Source: Gonatopus flavifemur (taxonomy: Eukaryota; Arthropoda; Insecta; Hymenoptera; Dryinidae). Taken from it: a stretch of DNA of 64,000 nt. Position 1 is the first letter of the stretch, and the number at the start of each line of letters is the position of its first letter. The stretch lies in NCBI GenBank assembly GCA_018340375.1, contig JAFFJZ010000002.1:26988001-27052000 (forward strand). The letters run 5' to 3'. The position numbers were made by a program, and so were the translations under genes. This document shows positions 11,642-22,055 of this stretch, one piece after another. The notes below the pieces were generated by a model. That model was given only the letters and a program-made list of their open reading frames with translations, made no database searches and had not been told where the DNA came from.

Positions 11642-12195
11642 TTTATTTTTTTATTCATCGAATGTGGGTATGAATTGAAGATCATGTATACCTTCAATCA
11701 TGAGTTTATCTGCATTTCGCACGATTTTGATAGGAAAATTCAATTCCATTGAGGATCTCTTTCTGGAGCAGTGAACTTTTGAAAACAAGAATAAAAAATT
11801 TGGCGATCTATGATTGTTTTTGTGCTGTAACACCTTGAACATTTGCTATCATAGTTCATCAAATCGCTGTGAGGACGAACAAATGACTGGCTATAATCAT
11901 GCGTAATAATTATTATCATACTTCAATCAAATTCATGGCGCCTTATGTAATAAGCTCTCGACTTGAAAGTGTACATTGTGATTGATACACTATGAAAAAA
12001 TCTACCGAAAACTTCCACTACTACATCGAGAGCAATTAATCTGTACGCTTGTGCCGGGAAGTTACGTTGAACACAAGAAATATGGAATTTCATATAAAAT
12101 ATTGCATATTCCAGTACAATAGAAACTTCGATATCCACTCTAATAAGTACAAAAAAAGAGGCGAGAATACAGTCATCCTTATCTTCATATAAAAT
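11642..12195. other. Unannotated DNA between repeats
   Basis: No gene or bounded repeat recognised. Short minus-strand frames here have no domain features. Confidence 0.4.
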
Positions 12196-12344
12196 GTACT
12201 GGGTGGTTCAGAATTCATCATCCGCATTTCTGTGGCATATTCTGCAGACAAAATGCAATAATTCCCTGTATGAAACAATTTTTTTCCAAATCCGAATCAT
12301 TCATAAGCATTATGTGTCACACACTCGAGCTCGACGCCATTCGC

Positions 12345-12735
12345 TTCGTTTTAAAACGCCGAATTCCCGGACAAAATCGGAATATCCCTTAGAGCATATA
12401 CTACCGAAGCGAGCAAAGGCTACGGAGAAGTGTGGTTAGTTTGAATTAAAGATAGAATGAGAGTTTCGACTCTTAGGCAGTGCTATCTTTGTTTAAATCC
12501 CATTGGATGGAAAGAGAGACAACTGCCTAAAAGTCGGATCTCTTTCTCTCCCTCTCAATTTAACAACACTTCCCAGCAAACACGAATGCAGGTCATTCGA
12601 AGGACCATTGGCGGCCCTTCGCCGGCATCGCAGGACTATCAGCGACCCATTGAAACGCCAGTATTCATTATTTGTAGGGTTATTTCTGTTGAAATCATAG
12701 GCAATGCTCACTCCAGTAGTATATGCTCTAAAGAA
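12345..12735. other. Unidentified GC-richer insert in family P copy 2
   Basis: This piece replaces the expected central arm sequence. It has higher GC than its surroundings (for example GGCGGCCCTTCGCCGGCATCGC near 12610) and open frames on both strands (12457-12816 plus, 12493-12711 minus). I recognise no protein domain, and the frames overlap antisense. CCCAGCAAACACGAATGC at about 12573 resembles CCCAGCAGACGAATGC at 35217, so part may be a CCC-class end. Boundaries are approximate. Confidence 0.35.
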
Positions 12736-12776
12736 TATTCCATCATTTTTCTATTCCAAGTTATAGCGATCTGGCA

Positions 12777-13053
12777 CACGGAAAAAAAAGAATACTTGCA
12801 GCAACTATTTGAATAGTCGATTTTCGACCATCTACTTAAGTAGTTGCTGCAGCTACTCAGTAGTCAGAACAAGTAACATGTTAGCTGTCTCAACTAATTC
12901 AAAATACCTCAGGTATCTACGTTAGTTAGTGCAACTATCGAGTTACTTGTCCTGACTACTAACGATGTTGTAAGTAGCTGCAGCAACTACTCAAGTAGAT
13001 GGTCGAAAATCGACTATTTAAGTAGTTGCTGTAACTATTTCTTTTTTCCCGTA
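12777..13053. mobile_element. CACGGAAAAAA foldback, word AGTAGTTGCTGCAGCTACT
   Basis: Left end CACGGAAAAAAAAG and right end CTTTTTTCCCGTA are inverted, flanked by CA on both sides (12775-12776, 13054-13055). The arms, including GTCGATTTTCGACCATCTAC, are almost perfectly self-complementary. The interior repeats AGTAGTTGCTGCAGC-type words. Length 277 bp. Removing it with one CA joins the family P host sequence smoothly. Confidence 0.85.
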
Positions 13054-13357
13054 CATTTTTGAGTTTCTAGTCAATCCTCATTCAGCAACTTCAAACTATC
13101 ATAGCTCCCAAACAAACAATGATGGGATAGTTCGATTTTGTTTCCAAGGATCCGCCGTTTCCCAACCTTAGCAATTGGCATCAAGCTCAAATATGCAGCA
13201 TATAATGCTTTCAATTCGGGTTTGAGAAAAAAAATTGAAAATTCTCATATCTCGAAAACTAAGCACCCAATAAATTCTGTTCATACGAGAAATTATTACA
13301 TTTTGACTGCAGAATATGCCACAGGAATGCGAATTATGAATTCTGAAACACCCTTTA

Positions 13358-14426
13358 TATCAAGTTTCTATGAATATTTTATAAAAAGTAACTATTCATG
13401 TTACTCTGTAATCCAATAATTATTCAGCAACTATAAATTCAGGAAATAAATCTCACACTTTGAAAAAAAATCTGAATTGCGTGCGAGATCTTCGATCAGA
13501 ATGCTGGTAAAGCAAGAAATAAGAATCACTGACATCTGCCTTTACATATCGCTGAGAATGTTCAATACTCAGTTTCATAGCATCATATTTCATTTGACGT
13601 TGATACTTATGTGTGTTTCCACTCTCCACACTGAAAACGGTATGGACATCAGTCACACTTCGGTCTGGAATAAAAGTAATAAATCGTGCCTGTAAGTGTG
13701 ATTTATTGCTACTGCAGGTTAACCCTTAAATAGGCGCGCCCGTAAAAATCATGCAACTCACGCCAGCTTGTTACACCGAGGTATATTGAATATATTTCTT
13801 GTTTCATGGCATTTCTTTTTATATTGCACACTTCCGTAAACTGAAGAAAGATTTCACGAATCAACAATGATCTATATACGTTAGGAAGATGAATGAATGT
13901 AAGTAGAATTTCTGATAACATGCTCAGTATGCGTTCGTTACAGTAACATTCTTAAAGATTTCAATGGGTTGCGTGGAGTTCAGAGATTCTAGTTAAATTT
14001 ATTTCCACACAGCTGAATATTTGCTCATCTCAAATTCTCATAGAAAGTTCCGCATTGCTGAGGATCAAATTGATTGAAAGAGGTCTGCGAAGAGTAGCAA
14101 AGAGTCCAAAAGGCTAGCAACAATTCGTAGATTCTAACAACAGCTATCATAGCTTGTAGGATTCTTACGAAAAACGGCACGACTCATAAGGTCCCTGCGA
14201 AAATGACGATAGCTCGTAGTTTGGGCCGTAGTTTCGAGCTGTATCACTTTTTTAACACTGAGAGGAAGGGATCTAGCTGCGACTTTCAAGGCAAATGAAA
14301 AATTTAGCTGGGACAAATGAAATTCATTTGGTGCAACTAAATTTTTGATCAGAGCGACTGAATTTCCTAGCTGTGTAATATTCAACTCAACCTTTTTTTA
14401 TAATTTTCTTCAATGTAAGGAAGCTG
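13358..14426. other. Mostly unannotated, with one piggyBac-like terminus
   Basis: TTAACCCTTAAATAGG at 13719 followed by GCGCGCCC looks like a TTAA-type (piggyBac-like) terminal sequence, but I found no inverted partner, so it would be a solo end. The rest shows no gene or repeat that I can bound. Confidence 0.35.
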
Positions 14427-15786
14427 CACGGAAAAAATGACCAGGTAAAAATTACATGAAAAGTGAGGTTAAATTGAAGTCCCATAAAGGATCTCCTTTC
14501 TTTTTGAAGTCACGTTCAGGTTTTTATGGATCGTGAGAAAAGATCATTGATCTCCGAAGACAATATTTTCAAGTTATGGCGTTATCGATACTTTTCTTCG
14601 ACTGATTTCGCAAAATCTATTTTCCTCGTATGGAATACGGAAGTTGTTTATTCCATCCAAATACCTACCACATTGAAATCAAAATCGTTCCTTTCCGAGG
14701 ATTTGAAAAAGAGGACGTTTGTGATTTATGTTTTATCTAGATTTATGGAAACAATTTGCTGACGCAGAAAATCGAGGTGTTTTATACAGAATAGCGAATA
14801 TTTTTGCTAATCTAGTTAAAAATTCGCTGCGACGACTGAGTGGGTTGCTGAGATAGTAACATGAGTAACTTGAACAGCAAATTTTTCACTAGACTAGCGA
14901 AATTTTCAGTATTATATACAGAATAGCAGAACATTTTCTGCTGCCATTGGAGCTAAAACATCACTGTCATTGCAAAGATTTTGCCGCTGCAGCGGAATAA
15001 GATTCCTCTGTCACAGCGAATTTATTTCTTCTCGTTGATTAAAATATTCTGATTTTTATGTGACAGAATAGAAAGTATACACGGAAAAAAATGCTCATGT
15101 AAAAATTAAATGAAGAGTGAGGTTACAGTACAGAGGTACAGTATGGATCTCATCTAGAATCCACTACACAATCCTGTTGGATTGACATTGTTATCATGGT
15201 TACCATGGTAACACGCTCGCCGTTCACTTCAGTAGCAATGTACATAAAACATTGGTTCCAATGTGAATTTTACTGCAATTGCATTTACATCAGCAGTTAT
15301 GTCAAAATGACAACAACCAATGCAGAATCCATACGTGATTTCTTTCCATGCCTGAATCGTGCTGGACCTCGTGATAATTCTATGAGCTGTCCTACACTTT
15401 GTGAAAAGAATGTGAGCTGGGTTAGTTTTCATGAAAGGCATGAATTCGACGCACGTGTCCGACGTAATATTTCCCTGCTTGAAATGAAGTGCTTTGGATC
15501 AAAGCCTACTTTGGGACAAGTTGGGGTGGTTTGGGCCAATATAGGGCCCTAGATGGCCTACTTCTCAGGAAGGGAGTTTTTTAGCTTGATTGTTGCATAA
15601 TCTGAATTGACGATCAATTTTGAAAAATGCTGATATGGAAATAGATTATTCCAGCAAATCATTTATAGGCAGTTGTTTTATTTTTAGTCGACTCCCTCCT
15701 AATGTTCTGTATATATCATCTTCACCATTAGCAATAATTAGAACATGAAAACGTCATGTCAAACAGTGAACGGCTTTATGTTTCTC
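14427..15786. repeat. Two direct CACGG solo ends and degenerate repeat DNA
   Basis: CACGGAAAAAATGACCAGG at 14427 and CACGGAAAAAAATGCTCATG at 15080 head two similar stretches in the same orientation. Both continue with GTAAAAATTA, then GAA(A/G)AGTGAGGTTA. No inverted right end was found for either. Between them are ACAGAATAGC and TTGCTAATCTAG words like those at 5502. The plus-strand frame at 15196-15552 (118 codons) has no recognisable domain and is overlapped antisense by another frame. Confidence 0.4.
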
Positions 15787-15788
15787 TA

Positions 15789-17081
15789 CGAGGGTGAATT
15801 GATAAGTTTCCGGCCTGACCAAGAAAAACAACGTTTTTAAGAATTTTTTTTTTTCATTTCTCAACATAATCTCCTCCAAGGCTGATACATTTCTCATAGC
15901 GGTGTTGTAGTCTAGTAATGCCATCTCTATAGACTGATTCGTCAAGCTCCTCAAAATACCCATTTACAGCTTCGATTACTTCTTCATTGTCCGCAGATCT
16001 CTTACCGCCAAGCCATTTTTTGAGGTGAGGAAACAGATAATAGTCACTCGGGGCTAGGTCTGGAGAGTAGGGAGGGTGCGGCATTAATTCAAACTTCAGA
16101 TCGTTGATTTTAGCCATCGCAACGATTGACGTGTGCGCTGGTGCGTTATCGTGATGAAACAAGATTTTTTTCTTCGCCAGATGAGGTCGTTTAATTTTCA
16201 CTTCGTGGCTCAAACGTTGCAATAAGTCTGCGTAGTATTGACCAGTGATAGTTTTACCCTTTTCAAGGTAATCAATGTATATCATACCTCTTGCATCCCA
16301 AAAAACAGTAGCCATAACCTTGTTCGCCGAAAAAATTGTTTTTGCCTTCTTTGGAGTTGGTTCCCCTGGTCCAATCCACTGTTTAGACTGTTCTTTGGTT
16401 TCAGGAGTGTAGTGGTGGACCCAAGTTTCGTCAACGGTTACGAATCGACGCAAAAATTCGCTTGGATTACGCTTATACAACGCCAAATTGGCGGTAGAAA
16501 TGTTCTTTCGAATCAATTTTTGGTCGACTGTTAGCAAACGCGGCACCCATCTTGCACAGAGCTTTTCCATATACAAATGTTGGTGCAAAATATTTTGTAC
16601 ACGTTCATATGACATCTTACAGGTCTCAGCTATCTCACGAACTTTTAATCTGCGATCTTTCAGCACTATTTGATGGATTTTTTCGATCATATCTGGAGTT
16701 GTGACCTCAATGGGGCGTCCTGAGCGAGGCTCATCAGAGGTGCTCACACGACCCTTTTTAAACTCGGAAACCCACTGCTTAACGGTTGAATATGATGGGG
16801 AGGATGTCCCCAGTGTTGAGTCCATCTCTTCTTTAATTTCCTTCGGCGTTAACCCCTTCAAATAAAAGTATTTGATGACAGCACGATTTTCCAGCTTTTC
16901 CATTTTTACGAAAAACACAGAGGCGTCTTGGTCAGCGTGCTCTCAAAACTAAACTAACATGGCGATCGGACTGAAACTATAGCTACAAGCTATCTAAGGA
17001 TGGTACTATAGAACGCCACCTCAAGGTAGGCCTAGTGGCGCCATCTCTTGGTCAGGCCGGAAACTTATCAATCCACCCTCG
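15789..17081 (-). mobile_element. Complete mariner element, irritans type
   Basis: A 1293-bp element with 36-bp TIRs (15789-15824 and 17046-17081) beginning CGAGGGTGAATTGATAAG, differing at one position, and TA on both sides (15787-15788, 17082-17083). It encodes one uninterrupted transposase on the minus strand, with about 178 bp of 5' leader and 65 bp of 3' sequence. Size, TIR length, TA duplication and single intact frame are all typical of an autonomous mariner, and the near-identical TIRs suggest recent insertion. No short deletion derivative with these ends was noticed in the window. Confidence 0.96.
15854..16903 (-). CDS. Mariner transposase (DD34D, irritans subfamily-like)
   Basis: Cut-and-paste transposase that binds its own TIRs and moves the element between TA sites in the nucleus. 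The frame opens at 16918, but I place the start at the second methionine (MEKLEN) at 16903. That gives 349 residues, the usual length of the family. The N-terminal half has two helix-turn-helix regions (about residues 4-50 and 65-110). The linker motif WVPRLLT is at about 119-125. The catalytic triad is visible as VTVDETW (D158), FHHDNAPAH (D252) and APSDYYLF (D287), with exactly 34 residues between the last two aspartates. There is no frameshift or stop, and all key residues are present. Overall pattern (ERSGRP-like RSGRP, KLCARWVP, TPESK-like TPETK) fits the irritans group that includes Himar1. Subfamily assignment is from memory of family motifs. Activity is inferred, not shown. Confidence 0.96.
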   Translation of the reverse strand: MEKLENRAVIKYFYLKGLTPKEIKEEMDSTLGTSSPSYSTVKQWVSEFKKGRVSTSDEPRSGRPIEVTTPDMIEKIHQIVLKDRRLKVREIAETCKMSYERVQNILHQHLYMEKLCARWVPRLLTVDQKLIRKNISTANLALYKRNPSEFLRRFVTVDETWVHHYTPETKEQSKQWIGPGEPTPKKAKTIFSANKVMATVFWDARGMIYIDYLEKGKTITGQYYADLLQRLSHEVKIKRPHLAKKKILFHHDNAPAHTSIVAMAKINDLKFELMPHPPYSPDLAPSDYYLFPHLKKWLGGKRSADNEEVIEAVNGYFEELDESVYRDGITRLQHRYEKCISLGGDYVEK

Positions 17082-17119
17082 TATGTGGAATTGATCATTT
17101 TTCAACGTTTCTGATTTTA

Positions 17120-17285
17120 CACGGACAGAAAACTGTAGCAGAAGACGCGCCCAAGTACCTTGGAGCGACGGTAGCCATATTTTCCATCGAAGCAGCCATG
17201 AGAATTGCTGTGATAGTGAAAATATAGCTACTGTGATTAAAAACTTGAGCTCATCTTCAGTTACAGTTTTTTTTTCTTCCCAGTG
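17120..17285. mobile_element. CAC-class MITE with GCTGTGATAGTGAAAATATAGC core
   Basis: Starts CACGGACAGAAAACTG and ends TTTCTTCCCAGTG. The core (AGAATTGCTG, GATAGTGAAAATATAGCT, ACTGTGATTAAAAACT) matches 26230-26320 closely, so the two are copies of one family. It abuts the next CAC element directly. Flanks are TA and CA, so the duplication is not perfect. Confidence 0.65.
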
Positions 17286-17511
17286 CACAGAAAAAAGATT
17301 ATTTAAAATCACTATTCAACTAGTGAGCGCATATAGACCTATTTTTCTTGTTAAAATATCAAATTTCATCATTGATTTAACCAATTTGAAATAATTTACT
17401 AAAAAAAATTAGTCGAATCAACGAAAAAAGTTGTTAATTTAACGAGAAACAATGGGTCCATATGCGTTTACCAGTTGAATCATTATTTCAACTCATCTTT
17501 TTTTCCTTGTG
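17286..17511. mobile_element. CAC-class foldback MITE
   Basis: CACAGAAAAAAGATTATTT on the left and AACTCATCTTTTTTTCCTTGTG on the right are inverted. Internal arms also pair (CATATAGACC on the left with GGTCCATATGCG on the right). Length 226 bp. It shares its left boundary with the end of the preceding element, giving a tandem pair of unrelated MITEs. Confidence 0.65.
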
Positions 17512-19229
17512 TATGAATTTTCACCATACAATATGCATTCCATCCTAATTTTATGCTCCTGCATCTCAAGTTTTACTCGAGAAATCGCTCACAGTTTATA
17601 TATGAAATTTCTATACCACCTAAGGTGTTAGGAATGTTATGATAACAAAATGTTTACAAAAGCGATACATCCGCGATTGATCGTTACTCAATTCCCTAAA
17701 ATCTAATATTCATCATATGGATATGAAATGGAATTGCATGACGACAAATATCACTTATTTCAATATTCTTTTTCAGAAAGATCAAGGAAGAGAAATTTTC
17801 TTCAAGATCTTTTCCGCGTTGTAACCTTGAATGTCCCTTTCAGTTGTAGCCAAACCCCTTTTGTTTCCCGTAAAATTTTATGAACCTTGCAAAGCCAATA
17901 TCATTTATTTATAGAAAATAAAGATGAAACCTCCTTTTACCATGGTACTTTATATTTCGTTGTCCACGTCGATTATATAAAAACTTATTATTATTGCTTT
18001 CATTTTTGATCACATCTACGACTCGATTGATTTCACTCCACAAATTTCTTGATTCTTCTCTCCTGTTTTCCATCATCATCTCAGTCTTCATTTTATTTTT
18101 TATTTCGTCTTTCATATCCCATTCGAATATACTAACTGATTCTGTTGTGAATTTGATTGTCAAATGTCGATAAAACTACCTACATGAATCATATATCGAA
18201 TCGAAATTCATTTTCCTATGCGAGATGAAATTGAAAGCGTATAAATCCATATCGCAACATACGCAAAGGTAAAATAGCAGTTCAAGCCGATTAATGTGAC
18301 ATGCATTGATCTGAATCATTGATTACAAAATGATTATAATATTCTCAATACCAGGAATACAGTTTTAGGGATTAGTTGGATCAGACATCCATCGTTCTCT
18401 GCTGTAATTAACGAAACATGTGCACGAATTCTACCAATTCAGAACACCGTACAATATAAACTTCCATGTACCTAGTCATTATATCCTGGTGAAACTTGAA
18501 TTTCACAATGTGCAACTCGACGTGCGTCTTTCTGCAGCGGCATAGATGTGTTGTTGGAGTAGAGGGTGGAGAGAAGTCGATTCACAAGGATCAGTGAATC
18601 CCAGGAGAAATCCCTCCATTTCATTACACAGGCGTGATTCACGAACATCTCGTGTACATACGCTATACATCTATGTATAGTGCTCTTATCCAAAAGAGGT
18701 TTTAATGTTGTCAGAAAAACGACTTAGTATTCTCCAAGCATAAAGAATCCTTTTTCTCATGATCTTTGTTCAATGAGATTCTTTGAATGTTTGTTTTACG
18801 CTTGTGATGAATAAACATTAACGACACTGTTCGAAATTTCTGATTGAACTTCCAATTAAATGTAATGGGAGCAAAAGTTTCTCACGTAACTGAAAAATTT
18901 ATTAACATTTCAGTTACGAAAATATGTATCATTGTATGATATAATTTCAATCACCAAGGATTAGAAATTTCATTTACAAATGTACATGAAAAATATATAT
19001 TCAATTTTGAAAGATATTTCTAACAGTGTATAGAGATGTCACGTAAAGGGTGGATTTCTTTATCATGTGCTGTCACTGTTCTTCCTCTCGATTCATTTGG
19101 AAGAAGAAGAAGATGAGAAGAAACATTTCAATCAATTGAATCTTTTTGAATACATTACACTTGCCATTATTTGGAACAAGTATTTTATATAAGATTGATT
19201 TACGTTGCATTTTACTTTGTTACAAGTGT
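17512..19229. other. 1.7-kb stretch with no recognised feature
   Basis: AT-rich DNA with only short frames. The lysine- and glutamate-rich frame at 17909-18163 (minus) has no identifiable domain. A small hairpin CGTAACTGAAAA/CAGTTACG lies near 18895-18925. Confidence 0.4.
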
Positions 19230-19230
19230 T

Positions 19231-19471
19231 TAATCCTTCAAGTACACACATCCTTCCTCACCTTCGGAGTACACACAGGTGCAAATTCGCACCACGCAAC
19301 TTTGCCGGTTAATAACTCGGCTTCTGATCGACCAATTGGACCTATTTTTTTGCAATTTGAAGGGAAAAGTGTTCAGATTGACATGTAATGCAAGAAAATT
19401 AACAAAAATCTGATTTGATATGTTTCCAAATAGTTGGTGCGAATCCGCACCTGTGTGTACTTGAAGGATTA
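19231..19471. mobile_element. Foldback MITE ending TAATCCTTCAAGTACACACA
   Basis: The 20-bp left end TAATCCTTCAAGTACACACA is repeated inverted, apart from internal offsets, at 19452-19471. Inside, GGTGCAAATTCGCACC and GGTGCGAATCCGCACC words face each other. Including the preceding T, the left side reads TTAA and the right side TTAG, compatible with a decayed TTAA duplication (piggyBac-like). A GTT duplication is the alternative. Length 241 bp. Confidence 0.7.
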
Positions 19472-19480
19472 GTTGTAATA

Positions 19481-20010
19481 TACAGGTTGATCCAAGTCGG
19501 ATAGATTATATTTGGAGAGCGTATTCTGTAGCCAAAATGCAATAATTTCCCGTTTGAAAAAAATTTTTTTGAGGCTTGGTTTTTGAAATATGAGCAGTTT
19601 AAGATTTTTTTTATTACTCAAAAGCATAGTGTGCTACATACTTGAGCTTGACACCTTTCGTCAAATTGGAAAACGGCAGATCTCTGGGAAGAAAAACTAA
19701 ACTATCCCATGATTTTTTGATACAAAGTTATAGCGATTTGAAATTTTTTCACCTCCAGCCAATCAGAATTCAGCAATTTTAAATCATTGTGGCTCAGAAA
19801 CAAAACATGTTAAGATAGTTTAATTGTTTCCTCAGAGATCCGCCGTTTTCTAACTCAACGAATGGTATCAGGCTCAAGTACAGGCTGTTGCACAGTGTGC
19901 TTTTGAGTAATTTGGATTTGAAAAAAAATCCTCATAACTCGAAATTATTGCATTTTGACTGTAAAATCCGCTCCTCGAATATAATCTGTCCGACTTGGGT
20001 CACCCTGTAT
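19481..20010. mobile_element. Palindromic MITE family P, copy 3, uninterrupted
   Basis: TACAGGTTGATCCAAGTCGG at the left is mirrored by CGACTTGGGTCACCCTGTA at the right. The two arms of about 250 bp are largely self-complementary. They carry AAAATGCAATAATTTCCCG, the GAGCTTGACACC block and AGATCCGCCGTTTTC. TA flanks both sides (ATATACAGG and CCTGTATATC). It lies 10 bp after the previous MITE. With copy 4 it serves as the reference for the insertions in copies 1 and 2. Confidence 0.85.
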
Positions 20011-20370
20011 ATCGGTTAATAATTCATAAAATGATGCTTATTAATGATCAAATATTCTCTCCGGAAAATTTCTTCTCGAAATTTGGTTCATCATTTCTGA
20101 TAGCAGTGACAAGATTTAAAATTTCATAGCTGGATGGAGCTTACTTTCTTACACAGAATTTCTATTACGCAGGTAGTTAAAAACGTGTACATTCTGCATA
20201 CGACGATAGCCAATATGCAACGAAAAACCATTTTCCTCGCATTGATTTTCCATGTGCTAATATAAGTGTCCAATGACCGTACATAAGCCGTCGGTATATT
20301 GCACACTGAGAATAAATCTGAAAAAGGTGCTTTCTTTGTTACACATTGACCATCCATGGGAAAGTTTTTA

Positions 20371-20579
20371 CACTCACAGAAAGGATTTCTTGAAATGAGA
20401 ACATTTTTCTTGTCGCTGGGACAAAACTCATTCTTTTCTTGAGCCTGGAAAATTTCTTTTGGAATCAAAACGAACTGTACTTGATTCAAGTAAAATTTTC
20501 TAGGCTCAAAAGAAGAAAATCAGTTTTGTCCCAGCGACAAGAAAAATCTTCTCATTTCGAGAAATCCTTCCTGTGAGTG
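20371..20579. mobile_element. CACTCACAGAAAGG foldback
   Basis: Arms of about 90 bp, starting CACTCACAGAAAGGATTTCT and including CTTGTCGCTGGGACAAAACT, are almost perfect inverted copies around a short spacer at about 20465-20485. Length 209 bp. Flanks are TA and CA, one base short of a 2-bp duplication. Transcription across it would yield a long hairpin. Confidence 0.8.
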
Positions 20580-20952
20580 CATTATCTGCGTGATAATGAC
20601 AGTTTCTTCGCGCATCTGGTACAAAAATATCTTAGTTTGCAAATAGAGCATATGATTTTTGAGAGATTCTGCAACATCTCTCTACAATAGTTTTCGAATT
20701 CTGAAGACCAAACATTTGGCAGGTTGTATAAAATTCGAGAGAATCTTCTAGCTTCAATTGGTATATTTGAATAGAAAAAATCATATATGTCCGCTAAATA
20801 AATATTTTGTCAAATATGATGAAACAAACATTCCCTTCACTCAACAAAAGTCCAGCTCTCTCAAACACATATTCCTCAGTAGTTCCACAGTATCCAAATT
20901 CAAATCATGATTTTATTGAATAAATCATCCATCTTCCTTTACTCAACAAAAT
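20580..20952. other. Unannotated AT-rich DNA
   Basis: No gene or bounded repeat recognised. Confidence 0.4.
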
Positions 20953-21210
20953 CTCACGTGGAAATTCCGGTACTGAGCCGATGGTGACGAACGGATCGGT
21001 ACTGAAAAGGTATGGGCCACCAATGGTTGTCTGCCCATTATGGATTGGTACTTCACCGACTTCATTTTAGGTTCGTGTCGGTACCGAACCAATGTGAATG
21101 AACATCTCGTGTACTTTGAGAGAAGACTTGATTGGTCACTGGCCTGAACGGTTGCACACTGGCAGCCTGTATCAAGCCGTTACTGGACCATCCGTCAATT
21201 TCTACATGGG
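20953..21210. mobile_element. CCC-class foldback, word CGGTACCGAACC
   Basis: The left end CTCACGTGGAAATTCCGG and the inverted right end CCCATGTAGAAATTGACGG match at most positions. AT lies on both sides (20951-20952, 21211-21212). The interior holds CGGTACTGA, GGTACCGAACC and CGGATCGGTACTG words. GAAATT sits eight bases in from the end, as in 31574 and 34967. Length 258 bp. Confidence 0.75.
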
Positions 21211-21212
21211 AT

Positions 21213-22055
21213 ATATTTGTTCGATACGAATGGTACTCTTTATCAGCGCAATACATACATAAGTCATATTAACAATAAATAATAAGTACACAAAATCAAA
21301 CGAGTCTTAAACTGTGATTCCTTATATAAAAACACAATAAGTATTGAACAATGATTTATCACTGTTTGAAATCAAAAGAGAAAGAACTTCAGCCACAGGC
21401 AAAGACGGGCTACCCTCGTTCAATATTCAATAGCCACCAAGTGAAAGCCTTTTCCCATGATGTTTTAGTCTTTTTAATCCATAAGATGTTTTTCTTCAAC
21501 ACTGCTTTGAGTTTCTGTTCGAACTTCTCATCCTATTATAATAACGAACATGTTTTTATTCCGTTTCAGATTTCAATTTCCGATTCATTCACATAAAAAG
21601 TGGGTAAAAGCATATAAATGTTACGACTTACAGAGAAACGAAATCTAAAGAGCTAATAATTGTACAGTGTTCGGTTTTTCCTCGCGTTTTCAGAGAAATA
21701 TATGTTTCCTGTATGTGGTAACTCGATGTACTTGTTTGCGTGCAGAAGAATTTGATGGATGACGTTGAAAAAGACTCAGTTGAGAACGCATTCCAATACA
21801 AAATGAATTTCAAAGAAACGTTTGTTCGAATCTTATTCATGCCATATTCAATCAGTGCAGATAAATCTTCCTGTCCTATGCGTTGTGATTAGTTCGAGCG
21901 GAACATATAAAGATAGAGACGAGAAAACAGATACGAAGAGTTCTTGAATAATTATTCCAAATTAACTCCTCGCGATCGCTCAGCGTATTTTAAGACCAAT
22001 CAGTGATTCCATAATGCGAGAGCTGGCATGATGGGGATGCGGACAAGTGAACCCG
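21213..22055. other. Unannotated AT-rich DNA
   Basis: No gene or bounded repeat recognised. Frames at 21351-21596 and 21628-21840 have no domain features. Confidence 0.4.

Larger units (their letters stand above)
12196..13357. mobile_element. Palindromic MITE family P, copy 2, twice interrupted
   Basis: Starts TACTGGGTGGTTCAGAATTC and ends GAATTCTGAAACACCC. The arms carry the family signature CAAAATGCAATAATTCC on the left and, inverted, TTATTACATTTTGACTGCAG on the right. The ATCCGCCGTTT block is at about 13149. Relative to copies 3 and 4 there are two extra segments: a GC-richer piece of about 390 bp (12345-12735) of unknown origin, and a CAC-class foldback (12777-13053). The family consensus resumes on both sides of each. 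Confidence 0.8.

Noticed and set aside
11338..11697. 119-codon minus-strand frame
   Set aside because: Runs through the AATATTC word array.
15196..15552. 118-codon plus-strand frame upstream of the mariner
   Set aside because: Overlapped antisense by another frame, next to degenerate MITE ends, with no domain, and not clearly different in composition from non-coding neighbours.
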